64,000 nucleotides of DNA from the NCBI GenBank assembly GCA_900552075.1, contig URYL01000011.1:43119-107118 (forward strand). Direction: 5' to 3'. The first letter of the stretch is position 1. Every line of letters starts with the position of its first letter. Under the pieces are notes generated by a model, which saw only the letters and a program-made list of their open reading frames with translations, was not told the DNA's origin and did not search any database. This DNA is from an uncultured Bacteroides sp. (lineage in GTDB: Bacteria > Bacteroidota > Bacteroidia > Bacteroidales > Bacteroidaceae). Below are positions 51,397 through 61,023 of the stretch, in pieces. The position numbers and the translations under genes are program-made.

Positions 51397-52557
51397 TTAA
51401 ATCAGGAATCCCAGCAGGATACCGGCAGCTACTGCCGAACCGATGACACCGGCCACGTTCGGACCCATGGCGTGCATCAGCAGGTAGTTACTCGGATCGT
51501 ATTCCAACCCTACCACCTGCGAGATACGGGCAGAGTCGGGTACCGCAGATACACCGGCATTACCGATAAGCGGATTGATTTTATCGTTTTTGGGAAGAAT
51601 AAGGTTGAATATCTTCACGAAAATCACACCTGAAGCGGTAGCAATTACGAATGACAAGGCACCCAGACCGAAAATCTTCAGAGAGTCCACGGTCAGGAAC
51701 TCGGAAGCCTGCGTGGAAGCTCCTACGGTAAGTCCCAACAGGATAGTGATGGTATCAATCAGCGGACCACGGGCTGTTTCAGCCAGACGGCGGGTCACGC
51801 CACTTTCCTTCAACAGATTACCGAAGAACAGCATACCCAGCAAAGGCAGACCGGACGGCACCAAGAAACAGGTTAGCAACAAGCCTACAATCGGGAACAT
51901 CACCTTTTCTGTATGGGATACGGCACGAGGTGCTTTCATACGAATCAGCCGTTCCTTCTTAGTGGTGAGCAGACGCATGATAGGCGGCTGTATCACCGGT
52001 ACAAGGGCCATATAGGAATAGGCCGACACGGCAATGGCTCCCATCAGGTTAGGTGCCAGCTTGGATGAAAGGAAGATAGCTGTCGGACCGTCGGCACCAC
52101 CAATAATGCCGATAGCTCCTGCCTGCATCGGGTCGAACCCCCAAGCAAGGGCAATCATGTAAGCACCAAAAATACCGAACTGTGCAGCCGCTCCAATCAA
52201 CATCAGCTTCGGGTTGGATATCAAGGCCGAAAAATCGGTCATGGCCCCGATACCCAAGAAAATGAGGGGCGGATACCAGCCAGAAGTCACTCCCTGATAC
52301 AAAATATTCAAAACGGAACCCTCTTCATAAAGCCCGACTTTCAGGCCAGCCTCCATGTTGAAGGGAATGTTACCAATCAAGATACCAAAGCCGATGGGAA
52401 TCAGCAACATCGGCTCAAACTCTTTTGCCACAGCCAGATAAATGAAAAAGATACCGACCAAAATCATCACCACATGCTGAATGGTGGCGTTATGAAAGCC
52501 GGTATAGGTCCAGAAATCGGCCAGGTTATTCTGTAAAAAACTAGCAAATTCTCCCAT
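51397..52557 (-). CDS. Sodium-pumping decarboxylase, membrane beta subunit
   Basis: The 386-residue protein has about ten membrane helices with the OadB/GcdB/MmdB motifs GIGAMTDFSALISNPKL, GADGPTAIFLSSKLAP and NAGVSAVPDSARISQ. It couples decarboxylation of the carboxybiotin carrier to export of Na+. It is the last gene of the operon after the epimerase, carboxyltransferase, OadG-like and biotin genes, which points to a methylmalonyl-CoA decarboxylase (MmdB) rather than oxaloacetate decarboxylase. Confidence 0.92.
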   Translation of the reverse strand: MGEFASFLQNNLADFWTYTGFHNATIQHVVMILVGIFFIYLAVAKEFEPMLLIPIGFGILIGNIPFNMEAGLKVGLYEEGSVLNILYQGVTSGWYPPLIFLGIGAMTDFSALISNPKLMLIGAAAQFGIFGAYMIALAWGFDPMQAGAIGIIGGADGPTAIFLSSKLAPNLMGAIAVSAYSYMALVPVIQPPIMRLLTTKKERLIRMKAPRAVSHTEKVMFPIVGLLLTCFLVPSGLPLLGMLFFGNLLKESGVTRRLAETARGPLIDTITILLGLTVGASTQASEFLTVDSLKIFGLGALSFVIATASGVIFVKIFNLILPKNDKINPLIGNAGVSAVPDSARISQVVGLEYDPSNYLLMHAMGPNVAGVIGSAVAAGILLGFLI

Positions 52558-52559
52558 AA

Positions 52560-52988
52560 TTATTCAATGATTATCAGGTCTGTACCTTCGAGTATTGATT
52601 CTCCTTTGCTCACCTTGATGGCAGTTACCTTACCGTCACGGTCGGCTTTGATGTCGTTTTCCATCTTCATGGCCTCAAGTACAAGCAGCGTCTGCCCACG
52701 TTTCACGGCATCTCCTTCTTTCACCTTGATTTCCAGAATGACCCCCGGAAGCGGAGACTTAATGCCCGACTTACTTCCTGCTACTACCGGACGGCTTACA
52801 GCTGGAGGAGGAGCTGCCGGAGTGGTAGCTGTCGTGCGAACTACCGGTTTGATTTTCGGACCAGCCTTTTTCTCCAGTTCTACGGTATAGGCCGTTCCAT
52901 TCACTTCTACATGTACATTGTTGTCTTCTATGTCTCCCACGGTCACCTTATAAAGATTTCCGTTGATTTTATATCTGTATTCTTTCAT
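52560..52988 (-). CDS. Biotin carrier subunit of the sodium-pumping decarboxylase
   Basis: The 142-residue protein has an N-terminal beta domain, a Pro/Ala-rich flexible linker (about 45-75) and a C-terminal biotinyl domain with the target lysine in LEAMKMEND (Lys108). It carries CO2 from the carboxyltransferase to the membrane beta subunit. It sits 2 bp before oadB and 21 bp after the OadG-like gene. Confidence 0.93.
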   Translation of the reverse strand: MKEYRYKINGNLYKVTVGDIEDNNVHVEVNGTAYTVELEKKAGPKIKPVVRTTATTPAAPPPAVSRPVVAGSKSGIKSPLPGVILEIKVKEGDAVKRGQTLLVLEAMKMENDIKADRDGKVTAIKVSKGESILEGTDLIIIE

Positions 52989-53009
52989 GGTTATCTTTTT
53001 CTTTAGAGG

Positions 53010-53942
53010 TTATTTCTTATGAGGAGTCTCACGCAAGGTATAAATCTTGGAACTCCATGGTGAATAGCTTCGTTTCACCCGACTGATGGTCAAAATCGTT
53101 TCTTCTACATCGTGGTCGGCACCTTGAGCTTCATGCAAAGCCATAGAAATGGCGGCAATCACTTCACCCGAAGCTTCGCCCAACTGACGTTCCTTAGCCT
53201 CCTGCTTGTCGGTCACATTCTGGGCTTTCATGGCATTACGCTTACGCAACTTAACAGCCAGTTTCCCGACAAACTTGAAGCACAGATAAAGCAATATAAG
53301 TCCAAAGAATACCACGCTCATGGCCGAAATGGCCATACCGATACCTACCGGGTCATGCCGATCGAATTTTTCCATCTTCGGATTGCTCTCAATGGTCTGG
53401 TTGTTGGTACTCGGAGTTACATACTTGTCTTCACTTCCACCTTTTACCTCCCATTCCTTAGAGCCATCCCCCACACGTGCATACGACTGATCTGCCTGAA
53501 GCACACCTGCCGGAACGACCACTTGGTCCAACAACTTCTTACCCGAATCATACAAACCAATCCAGTTGTCCTGTGTCTTGCTCAAGACAAAATTTGTATG
53601 GAATGTGCCTCTTCTTGGTGCACCGTCAGCCCAAAACAAGGCATGCTGGCGAGGCTTCAACAAGGTCAACACATCCCCTTTCGGAATAAAATAAGAAAGA
53701 GTATCACCAGGCTGACTACTTACCCGCAGATAACATCCAGCCAGGTCGGCACTACTGTATGCTCTATTGAATATTTCCACCCATCCGCTGTGTACGCCAT
53801 AATCGTCCTGAAAATTGGCTTCATTATCCACCAGCACCTCATTGATGAGCAACTTGGAAGTAGCGTTCTGTTCTTTGCAAGACGAGAAACCAACCAACAG
53901 CAACAGGGCCAGAAATATTCCGCTTTTATGTATTTTCATCAT
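53010..53942 (-). CDS. OadG-like subunit fused to an N-terminal lamin-tail-like domain
   Basis: The 310-residue product starts with a lipoprotein-type signal (LLLVGFSSC, Cys22). An extracytoplasmic beta domain follows (about 30-175: LLINEVLVDNEANFQDDYG, WVEIFNRAYSSADLAGCYL). It matches the lamin-tail pattern of Asn-Glu-rich first strand, then WVE-f-N and DL-G-yl. One membrane helix lies at about 199-225, and the cytoplasmic tail resembles the small OadG/gamma subunit that assembles the pump. The stand-alone OadG is under 100 residues, so the periplasmic domain is an addition. Confidence 0.82.
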   Translation of the reverse strand: MMKIHKSGIFLALLLLVGFSSCKEQNATSKLLINEVLVDNEANFQDDYGVHSGWVEIFNRAYSSADLAGCYLRVSSQPGDTLSYFIPKGDVLTLLKPRQHALFWADGAPRRGTFHTNFVLSKTQDNWIGLYDSGKKLLDQVVVPAGVLQADQSYARVGDGSKEWEVKGGSEDKYVTPSTNNQTIESNPKMEKFDRHDPVGIGMAISAMSVVFFGLILLYLCFKFVGKLAVKLRKRNAMKAQNVTDKQEAKERQLGEASGEVIAAISMALHEAQGADHDVEETILTISRVKRSYSPWSSKIYTLRETPHKK

Positions 53943-53964
53943 TATCGTCGTTTTTTAGTTACTA

Positions 53965-55518
53965 TTACAAAGGAATATTACCGTGTTTCTTGGCCGGATT
54001 GGTCAGTTTCTTGGTCTGCAGCTGCTGCAAGGCACGAATAATGCGGAACCGCGTATTACGCGGTTCAATGACATCATCAATATAGCCATACTTAGCTGCA
54101 TTATACGGATTGGCAAACAACTTTGTGTATTCGGCTTCTTTTTCTGCCATAAAAGCTTTCGGGTCAGGAGCTTCCTTGGCTTCCTTGGCATACAACACTT
54201 CTACGGCACCAGCTCCACCCATTACAGCGATTTCAGCAGTAGGCCATGCATAGTTCATATCCCCACGCAACTGCTTGCAGCTCATCACAATGTGAGAACC
54301 ACCATACGACTTGCGGAGAGTCACGGTCACTTTAGGCACTGTAGCTTCACCGTAGGCATACAGCAACTTCGCACCATGCAAAATAACTGCATTGTATTCC
54401 TGCCCTGTTCCCGGCAAGAATCCCGGTACATCTACAAGCGACACGATAGGTATGTTGAAGGCATCGCAGAAACGTACGAAACGCGCAGCTTTACGGGATG
54501 CATTGCAATCGAGTACCCCGGCCAGGAACTTCGGCTGGTTGGCTACAATACCGACCGACTGTCCGTTGAAACGGGCAAAACCAATGATGATGTTCTTGGC
54601 AAAGTCACGCTGCACTTCCAAGAATTCACCGTTATCGACAATGGCACCGATCACTTCGTACATATCGTATGCTTTGTTCGGACTATCCGGAATAATTTCG
54701 TTAAGCGAATCTTCCAGACGGTCAATCGGATCCATACAGTCCACATAAGGCGGTTCCTCCAAGTTGTTCTGCGGAATATAACTCAACAATTTACGAATCA
54801 AAGCCAAGCCCTCTTCCTCGGTAGCTGCCGTAAAATGCGTCACACCAGAGCGAGTGGAATGCACGCTAGCACCTCCCAAATCTTCTTGTGACACATCCTC
54901 TCCTGTCACCGTCTTCACTACCTTCGGCCCCGTAAGGAACATGTAAGAAGTACCTTCCATCATCAAGGTGAAATCTGTCAATGCCGGAGAATAGACCGCT
55001 CCTCCTGCGCAAGGACCGAAGATACCGGAAATCTGCGGAATTACTCCCGAAGCCAGGATATTGCGCTGGAAAATCTCGGCATAACCGGCCAAGGCATTGA
55101 TACCTTCCTGAATACGTGCACCACCAGAGTCATTCAAACCAATGCAAGGGGCTCCCATCTTCATGGCCATATCCATGACCTTACAAATTTTCAATGACAT
55201 CGTCTCAGACAAAGAACCGGCAGAAACGGTAAAATCCTGGGCAAAAACATAAACCAGACGGCCTTCGATAGTCCCATAACCGGTTACGACGCCGTCTCCC
55301 AAATAATGTTTCTTGTCCATTCCGAAATTTGTACAGCGATGCTGCACGAACATATCCATTTCTTCAAAGCTTCCTTCATCAAGAAGCATGGCTATACGTT
55401 CACGTGCAGTGTACTTTCCTTTATCATGTTGCTTGTCGATGGCTTTCGTGCCGCCACCCAGACGAGCCTGCGCACGAAGCTCTATCAGTTCTTTTACTTT
55501 TTCAAGTTGGTTACTCAT
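53965..55518 (-). CDS. Methylmalonyl-CoA decarboxylase carboxyltransferase (alpha) subunit
   Basis: The 517-residue crotonase-fold enzyme has both acyl-CoA carboxyltransferase halves: [21 protein letters not shown] with the oxyanion Gly pairs, then [13 protein letters not shown] and [17 protein letters not shown]. It transfers the carboxyl of (S)-methylmalonyl-CoA to biotin, releasing propionyl-CoA. It is also close to propionyl-CoA carboxylase beta. The adjacent epimerase and Na+ pump subunits favour the decarboxylase role. Confidence 0.92.
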   Translation of the reverse strand: MSNQLEKVKELIELRAQARLGGGTKAIDKQHDKGKYTARERIAMLLDEGSFEEMDMFVQHRCTNFGMDKKHYLGDGVVTGYGTIEGRLVYVFAQDFTVSAGSLSETMSLKICKVMDMAMKMGAPCIGLNDSGGARIQEGINALAGYAEIFQRNILASGVIPQISGIFGPCAGGAVYSPALTDFTLMMEGTSYMFLTGPKVVKTVTGEDVSQEDLGGASVHSTRSGVTHFTAATEEEGLALIRKLLSYIPQNNLEEPPYVDCMDPIDRLEDSLNEIIPDSPNKAYDMYEVIGAIVDNGEFLEVQRDFAKNIIIGFARFNGQSVGIVANQPKFLAGVLDCNASRKAARFVRFCDAFNIPIVSLVDVPGFLPGTGQEYNAVILHGAKLLYAYGEATVPKVTVTLRKSYGGSHIVMSCKQLRGDMNYAWPTAEIAVMGGAGAVEVLYAKEAKEAPDPKAFMAEKEAEYTKLFANPYNAAKYGYIDDVIEPRNTRFRIIRALQQLQTKKLTNPAKKHGNIPL

Positions 55519-55565
55519 GGTATTAGTCTTTATATGGATAAAATAAAAAAGAGGTTTCTTCCGGG

Positions 55566-55970
55566 TTATTTTTCACAAAGTTCTGTCAATACTCCCATGG
55601 TTGATTTCGGATGCAGAAAAGCAATGTGCAATCCTTCTGCTCCTTTACGGGGAACCTTGTCAATCAAACGCAGTCCGGCCCCTTCTGCCTGTGCCAAAGC
55701 ATTTGCCACTCCGTCTTCTACCGCAAAAGCCACATGATGCACGCCCATCCCGCGGTTTTCAATAAATTTGGCGATGGTACTTTCGGGACCCGTCGGTTCC
55801 AATAATTCAATTTTTGTGTCACCACATTTCAAGAAAGCAGTCTTTACCTTCTGGTCTTCTACGGTTTCTATGTTATAGCATTTCAATCCGAGGACGTTTT
55901 CATAATAAGGAAGGGCTTCTTCAATACTTTTGACTGCGATGCCCAAATGTTCAATGTGAGAAATTTTCAT
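55566..55970 (-). CDS. mce: Methylmalonyl-CoA epimerase
   Basis: The 134-residue glyoxalase-fold enzyme has metal ligands in [11 protein letters not shown] (His), [11 protein letters not shown] (His) and a C-terminal Glu (GVLTELCEK). It interconverts R- and S-methylmalonyl-CoA, supplying the decarboxylase. ATG 55970 is chosen because homologues start [10 protein letters not shown]; the 36 extra residues in the longer frame look like leader sequence. It is the first gene of the operon, 47 bp before the carboxyltransferase. Confidence 0.94.
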   Translation of the reverse strand: MKISHIEHLGIAVKSIEEALPYYENVLGLKCYNIETVEDQKVKTAFLKCGDTKIELLEPTGPESTIAKFIENRGMGVHHVAFAVEDGVANALAQAEGAGLRLIDKVPRKGAEGLHIAFLHPKSTMGVLTELCEK

Positions 55971-56133
55971 AATAGAATTGTTTTTTATGGGTATTAATTT
56001 AAAGCTGTGTATCAGATACACACAGACAAAGAAAAGAAAATTGCGGTGAAAAAAGAAACTTTTTGACGATTTTTTCAAAGAATACCCTTTGTTTAAAGAG
56101 GGCTTAATCCATTTATGGCTTCCGTCTCAACAG

Positions 56134-57102
56134 CTATACATAGATTTTAGTAAGTAATCGGTTGAGCCACCCCCAACGCACATGAAACCAACGGCGGCTG
56201 CTCATCTGCTTTCCTCCAAAACGCAGAATAAAATCGCGATAACCGTATTTCTTAAAAGGCAGACCGGCATCGATAAACTCAAAGTGATCGCATCCCTGGG
56301 AACGGGCATATCGAATAGCTCCCCATACGGCCAGTACCCCCGGATACTGCAAAGGATAACTTTTCCGCATCCCTCCGGAAAACAAAAGATATGCATCACT
56401 CCCCGAGAACAGACATACGGATCCTCCAATAATCTTATCCTTATAGCGTACGATAAAAATCTTTCCACAATGAGAAGATTGCTCCAACAAAGTACTGAAA
56501 AATCCTATATCCGGCAAATAACGGTGAATCTTGGGCGAATAATAACGCTTTAACATACTGAAAAAGGCATTCAGCTCTTCCTTCGTACGAGCCACCTCAA
56601 TGACAGCCCCATTTTTCAGTCCATGGCTGATCTGCTTTTTACGGGAAGCACTCATCCATTTGTCCAAGGAGTCATGGTGAAGAGAATTGCGAACCCGTAA
56701 CCAGCGGACAGGAAAATAACCGTTCCGACGAAAATAACGATAACCAAACAAAGGCTCTTCCAGGTTACGAAACTCCAGTACAAAAGCCAGTTCGGCAAAC
56801 TGAAGGGTAAAATACGACAGTAATTCACGGAAAATCTCTTCCCGTCGGTAAGAGGAAGGGAAATATTCGCCCACTCCATACACGTAACCCTTTTCAACAA
56901 AACGGCATACTCGTGTACTCCGACGCAGAATACACAACAACTTGCCAATGGGAATATCTCCTTCGTAGGCCACCAATAAGCGTGGGCAATATCCACGCGT
57001 CTGTTCCAATACATGAAACAGCTCGGTAGAATGAAAGATGTTGGACCCCGGCAACTCGGGTACATCCTTAGCGTGGTAATATGTAGCTAAACGGATGCTC
57101 AT
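56134..57102 (-). CDS. GNAT/FemAB-like acyltransferase
   Basis: The ~322-residue protein begins MSIRLATYYHAKDVPEL and has two GNAT-like halves. The C-terminal half contains KIFIVRYKDKIIGGSVCLF and HFEFIDAGLPFKKYGYRDFI, typical of FemAB-related aminoacyl or acyl transferases that modify cell-envelope components. No signal peptide is seen. The substrate is unknown. It is divergent from the nitroreductase gene and appears monocistronic. Confidence 0.75.
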   Translation of the reverse strand: MSIRLATYYHAKDVPELPGSNIFHSTELFHVLEQTRGYCPRLLVAYEGDIPIGKLLCILRRSTRVCRFVEKGYVYGVGEYFPSSYRREEIFRELLSYFTLQFAELAFVLEFRNLEEPLFGYRYFRRNGYFPVRWLRVRNSLHHDSLDKWMSASRKKQISHGLKNGAVIEVARTKEELNAFFSMLKRYYSPKIHRYLPDIGFFSTLLEQSSHCGKIFIVRYKDKIIGGSVCLFSGSDAYLLFSGGMRKSYPLQYPGVLAVWGAIRYARSQGCDHFEFIDAGLPFKKYGYRDFILRFGGKQMSSRRWFHVRWGWLNRLLTKIYV

Positions 57103-57126
57103 GTCACGCAAATTTACATTTTTTTA

Positions 57127-57157
57127 TTGAGGATTTAACAGGGAAGCCTTATATTTG
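57127..57157 (+). promoter_or_regulatory. Promoter of the 57.2-59.4 kb gene run
   Basis: TTG (57127-57129), a 20-bp spacer and TATATTTG (57150-57157) match the consensus, 20 bp before the nitroreductase ATG. Confidence 0.75.
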
Positions 57158-57177
57158 TCCACACAAACTTATTTTTT

Positions 57178-57714
57178 ATGGAAAACTTCAGTGATTTAAT
57201 CAAAAACAGGCGAAGCATGCGCAAGTTCACGGGTGAGGAACTAAGTCAAGACGAGGTTCTCATCTTGTTGAAAGCCGCTCTGATGTCTCCTACCTCCAAA
57301 CGTTCCAACTGCTGGCAGTTTATTGTTGTCGATGACAAAGATACGCTGGAAAAACTGTCTTTCTGCAAGGAATCGGGAGCTGCTTTCGTGAAGGATGCCG
57401 CCTTGGCCATCGTAGTCACTGCCGATCCGCTCGCCAGCGATGTATGGATTGAAGATGCTTCCATTGCATCCATCATGATCCTGCTGCAAGCGGAAGACCT
57501 TGGCCTAGGAAGCTGTTGGGTACAGGTAAGGGAACGCTTCACGGCCAACGGCTTGTCTGCCAACGAATATATTCACGAACTGCTGGACATTCCCTTACAG
57601 CTACAAGTGCTTTCCCTCATCGCCGTGGGACACAAAGGCATGGAGCGCAAGCCTTTCGATGAATCGCATCTGCAATGGGAAAAGGTACACATCAATAAAT
57701 ACGGAGGAAAATAA
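57178..57714 (+). CDS. Nitroreductase-family protein
   Basis: The 178-residue FMN protein has the N-terminal signature LIKNRRSMRKFTGEELSQDE, the TSKRSNCWQFIVV segment and GLGSCWVQVRERF near the C-terminal third. It reduces an unknown electrophile with NAD(P)H. It is the first gene of a run in which stops and starts overlap (57714/57714, 58049/58046), so these genes are cotranscribed. Confidence 0.88.
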   Translation: MENFSDLIKNRRSMRKFTGEELSQDEVLILLKAALMSPTSKRSNCWQFIVVDDKDTLEKLSFCKESGAAFVKDAALAIVVTADPLASDVWIEDASIASIMILLQAEDLGLGSCWVQVRERFTANGLSANEYIHELLDIPLQLQVLSLIAVGHKGMERKPFDESHLQWEKVHINKYGGK

Positions 57715-58049
57715 TGGCAACAGCAACTGGCAAACACAAGGATACCTATCGGGCTACTGCTGTTTTTCTCGTTCTGATGGGACTGCTCTACCTGATTGAC
57801 AGATGGGTGGGATTCGGACACCTCGGACTGCCGTGGGTGATGCAGAAAGACACTATGCTGCTCTATGCAGCCGTAATTTTCCTATGGTTCAAGAGTGACA
57901 AATCGGTAGGCCTCATCCTGCTGGGCATCTGGCTGATACAAAATATCGGATTGGTAATCTCTTTGCTGGGACAGATGTCGACCTTCCTGTTGCCTGCCGT
58001 ACTACTGGTCATTGGAGTTTTATTGTATTTCTTATCTTCACGCGGATGA
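57714..58049 (+). CDS. Small membrane protein with three to four helices
   Basis: The 111-residue protein is almost wholly hydrophobic after a short polar start (MATATGKHKDTYR), with helices at about 15-32, 48-63, 66-85 and 88-107. The layout recalls LiaF/LiaI-type transmembrane modules, but I cannot assign a family with confidence. Its ATG overlaps the nitroreductase stop (TAATG). A GGAGG lies 6 bp upstream but is part of Gly codons. Confidence 0.65.
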   Translation: MATATGKHKDTYRATAVFLVLMGLLYLIDRWVGFGHLGLPWVMQKDTMLLYAAVIFLWFKSDKSVGLILLGIWLIQNIGLVISLLGQMSTFLLPAVLLVIGVLLYFLSSRG

Positions 58050-58849
58050 TGAACACCTTACCTAAATCAATTGTATGTATCGGAGCTGGCAACGTAGCCA
58101 CCCATCTCTCAAAAGCTTTGCAACAACAGGGTTTCCAGCTGCTGCAAGTGTACAGCCGGACGGAAGAATCGGCCCGTACATTAGCCCAAGCATTGGGGTG
58201 TGAATGGACCACTCAACTGGCACAAATCTGCGAACAGGCAGATGTGTACATTGTTTCTGTCAAGGATGCTGCACTCGAAACAGTCATCGACCAGCTGGCT
58301 CACTGCAATCCCGAAGCCCTCTATCTGCATACGGCCGGAAGCATGCCCATGGAGGTGTGGAAAGGAAAACGGGAAAACTACGGTGTAGCATATCCCATGC
58401 AGACTTTCAGCAAACAACGGGATATCTGCTTTAAAGACGTGCCGTTCTTCATTGAAGCGAACACGACCGAAAATTTAAACCTGCTCAGGGAGCTCACTGA
58501 AAACCTCAGCCCCAAAGTATACGAAGCCAGTTCCGCACAACGGAAATACCTGCACATTGCAGCTGTATTTGCCTGCAACTTCAGCAACCACATGTATGCC
58601 ATCTGCGAACACCTGCTCACTGCACATCAGCTGCCGTTTGAGTCCATGCTGCCGCTGATTGATGAAACGGCACGGAAAGTGCACGAACTGTCGCCCCTTG
58701 AAGCCCAGACAGGCCCTGCCCGAAGGTATGACGAGAATGTCATCCAACGCCACGTGGATATGCTGCAGGAGGAAGAACCGCAACTGGCTGAGATTTATCG
58801 GTTGTTGAGTCAGCATATCCACCAATACGAAACCGAAAAACAGAAATAA
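58046..58849 (+). CDS. DUF2520 Rossmann-fold oxidoreductase-like protein
   Basis: The 267-residue protein begins with a dinucleotide-binding GxGNVA motif (SIVCIGAGNVATHLSKAL) and has the family segments LYLHTAGSMPMEVW, YPMQTFSKQ and the helical C-terminal half AAVFACNFSNHMYAICE. It resembles ketopantoate reductase and F420-dependent NADP reductase folds. The substrate is unknown. It overlaps the preceding gene by 4 bp and precedes the KdsC-like gene by 12 bp. Confidence 0.85.
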   Translation: MMNTLPKSIVCIGAGNVATHLSKALQQQGFQLLQVYSRTEESARTLAQALGCEWTTQLAQICEQADVYIVSVKDAALETVIDQLAHCNPEALYLHTAGSMPMEVWKGKRENYGVAYPMQTFSKQRDICFKDVPFFIEANTTENLNLLRELTENLSPKVYEASSAQRKYLHIAAVFACNFSNHMYAICEHLLTAHQLPFESMLPLIDETARKVHELSPLEAQTGPARRYDENVIQRHVDMLQEEEPQLAEIYRLLSQHIHQYETEKQK

Positions 58850-58861
58850 TATCTCTATAAT

Positions 58862-59380
58862 ATGATAAACTACGATTTGACGAAAATAAAAGCTCTGTTC
58901 TTCGACGTGGACGGAGTGTTGAGTGCGGAAACCATTTTCCTGCACCCTGACGGAGAACCGATGCGTTCTGTCGACATCAAAGACGGATATGCCCTCCAGC
59001 TGGCCGTGAAATGCGGACTGCATGTAGCCATCATCACCGGAGGAAAGACCGAAGCCGTACGCAAGCGCTATGAGGGACTGGGCATCAAGGATGTGTGCTT
59101 AGGAGCAGCCATTAAAACCAAGGAATACCAGGAACTGCTGACAAAATACGACCTGAAACCAGAAGAAGTGCTTTATATGGGAGACGACATCCCCGACTAT
59201 GAAGTAATGCAGCTGGTAGGACTACCCTGCTGCCCGGCGGATGCGGCTCCGGAAATCAAAGCCATCAGCAAGTATATTTCACACTGCAAAGGCGGATATG
59301 GTTGTGGCCGTGACGTGATTGAACAAGTACTGAAAGCACAAGGAAAATGGATGGCTGGACAGGCTGCTTTCGGCTGGTAA
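58862..59380 (+). CDS. kdsC: KdsC-like HAD phosphatase (3-deoxy-D-manno-octulosonate 8-phosphate phosphatase)
   Basis: The 172-residue HAD-IIIA enzyme lacks a cap and has the nucleophile motif [10 protein letters not shown] (Asp15, Asp17), the [11 protein letters not shown] segment and [14 protein letters not shown]. This matches KdsC, which makes Kdo for lipopolysaccharide core. Related sialic-acid phosphatases look similar, so the substrate is probable rather than certain. Confidence 0.87.
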   Translation: MINYDLTKIKALFFDVDGVLSAETIFLHPDGEPMRSVDIKDGYALQLAVKCGLHVAIITGGKTEAVRKRYEGLGIKDVCLGAAIKTKEYQELLTKYDLKPEEVLYMGDDIPDYEVMQLVGLPCCPADAAPEIKAISKYISHCKGGYGCGRDVIEQVLKAQGKWMAGQAAFGW

Positions 59381-59407
59381 CTAAACTATCGAAATACTTA
59401 AAGAAAC

Positions 59408-59995
59408 ATGAAACCACTGGAAAATCTTCAAAATTATAAGATTGTACTGGCTTCCAATTCTCCGCGTCGTCGGGAATTGTTGAGCGGGCTGAACCTGGGC
59501 TACACGGTAAGAGTGTTGCCGGGAATCGACGAAAGTTATCCGGACGACTTGGAAGGAGCAGACATTCCTATGTACATCTCACGCAAAAAAGCAGATGCCT
59601 ACCGCAATTTCATGGGAGAAGATGAACTGATTATCACGGCAGATACGATTGTATGCATCCACGGAAAAGTGTTGGGCAAACCCAAGTCACTGGAAGAAGC
59701 CAAAGCCATGCTGCGGGAACTTTCCGGCAACACCCATCAGGTGATTACCGGAGTCTGCCTGACCACCAAAGAGGTGCAGCGCACGTTCTCGGCCATGACA
59801 CAGGTAACCTTCGATGTGCTGACCGAAGAAGAAATAGAATTTTATGTCAAGACCTACCAGCCACTGGACAAAGCCGGTGCCTACGGCGTGCAGGAATGGA
59901 TTGGCTTTGTGGGAGTATCAAAACTGGAAGGATCTTACTTCAACGTCATGGGGCTCCCGGTACAACGCCTGTACCAGGAACTCAAAAAGCTTTAA
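59408..59995 (+). CDS. maf: Maf-family nucleotide pyrophosphatase
   Basis: The 195-residue protein has the Maf signature LASNSPRRRELL (14-25) and the catalytic aspartate in ITADTIVCI, plus GKPKSLEEAKAMLRELSG. Maf proteins hydrolyse non-canonical or dTTP/UTP nucleotides and are linked to septum formation. The stop codon shares the palindrome TTAA with the stop of the convergent glycosyltransferase. Confidence 0.92.
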   Translation: MKPLENLQNYKIVLASNSPRRRELLSGLNLGYTVRVLPGIDESYPDDLEGADIPMYISRKKADAYRNFMGEDELIITADTIVCIHGKVLGKPKSLEEAKAMLRELSGNTHQVITGVCLTTKEVQRTFSAMTQVTFDVLTEEEIEFYVKTYQPLDKAGAYGVQEWIGFVGVSKLEGSYFNVMGLPVQRLYQELKKL

Positions 59996-61023
59996 CGGAA
60001 AAATCTGGAAAGGGCTGAATAAGTGGTTCGGCCCTTTATTTTTGCCTCCCAAATCAGGCTAAAAGCATATCGTTCGGGAATCGTTTTCAATACGGTATGC
60101 TCCAAATTCTGCCGACGATCGGCTGCAAACTGCGGACGGAGCCGATAAAATGCCTGTCGTGCCTCACATACAGCTTTCACATTAGCCCAGTCGCCTTTCA
60201 GCAACCAGACAAGGGCGGCACAATAATCCAGAAAAGTACGCACGCGCATCACCGGAGCCAGCTCTTCTTCCGGCAGATTCTTATAGAGCATTAGCAAATT
60301 GTTACGGAAATTCAAAAAGGTTTTCCGGGGATTTTCTTTCTTCAAGGTAGCCCCTCCCACATGATACACCTTGCTCGACGGGATGCAGACCAGCTGATAT
60401 CCCCGGCTACGCAAACGCCAACATAAATCAATTTCTTCCATGTGGGCAAAAAAGCGGGTATCCAGTCCTCCGACTTTCCGATAGACTTCCAGGCGAATCA
60501 GCAGCGCAGCTCCTGTGGCCCAGAAAACCGGTACAATCTCCTCATATTGCCCTTTATCCTCTTCCACCGTCTCCAGCACTCGCCCACGACAGAACGGATA
60601 ACCGTAATGATCCATGAAACCGCCACTGGCACCGGCATATTCAAACAAGTTCCGATGACGGTAAGACAAAATCTTGGGCTGGCAGGCAGCCACCTCGGGA
60701 TGAGTATCCATATATGCCACCATGTCTTGCAGCCATCCTTCCGTCACTTCCACGTCACTGTTGAGCAGCACCACGTATTCGGCCTCCACTTGCGCCAAAG
60801 CCCGGTTATAGCCTTCTGCAAACCCGTAGTTCCGGTCCAGCCGTATCAGCCGGACAGAAGGAAATTCCTTTTCTACCACCGCACACGACTGATCGGTAGA
60901 AGCATTGTCGGCTACATACACCACGGTTCCTTCTTCGTTGGAACCGGAAATCACCGACGGCAGGAACTGACGAAGCATGGCCTCGCCGTTCCAATTCAAA
61001 ATGACGACTGCAGTCTTTATCAT
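59992..61023 (-). CDS. Family-2 glycosyltransferase (rhamnosyltransferase-like)
   Basis: The 343-residue protein has a GT-A domain: VVILNWNGEAMLRQFLPSV, DNASTDQSCAVV, then VVLLNSDVEVTEGWLQDMV as the DxD region and FFAHMEEIDLCWRLRSRGY as the acceptor-side motif. These are typical of rhamnosyl- and related sugar transferases for surface polysaccharides. It has no membrane anchor. It overlaps the end of mtaB by 4 bp and is cotranscribed with it. Confidence 0.87.
   Translation of the reverse strand: MIKTAVVILNWNGEAMLRQFLPSVISGSNEEGTVVYVADNASTDQSCAVVEKEFPSVRLIRLDRNYGFAEGYNRALAQVEAEYVVLLNSDVEVTEGWLQDMVAYMDTHPEVAACQPKILSYRHRNLFEYAGASGGFMDHYGYPFCRGRVLETVEEDKGQYEEIVPVFWATGAALLIRLEVYRKVGGLDTRFFAHMEEIDLCWRLRSRGYQLVCIPSSKVYHVGGATLKKENPRKTFLNFRNNLLMLYKNLPEEELAPVMRVRTFLDYCAALVWLLKGDWANVKAVCEARQAFYRLRPQFAADRRQNLEHTVLKTIPERYAFSLIWEAKIKGRTTYSALSRFFR

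Noticed and set aside
57701..57716. GGAGG before the small membrane protein gene as a Shine-Dalgarno
   Set aside because: It is formed by the Gly-Gly codons at the end of the nitroreductase gene, and SD use is rare in this group; coincidence is likely.
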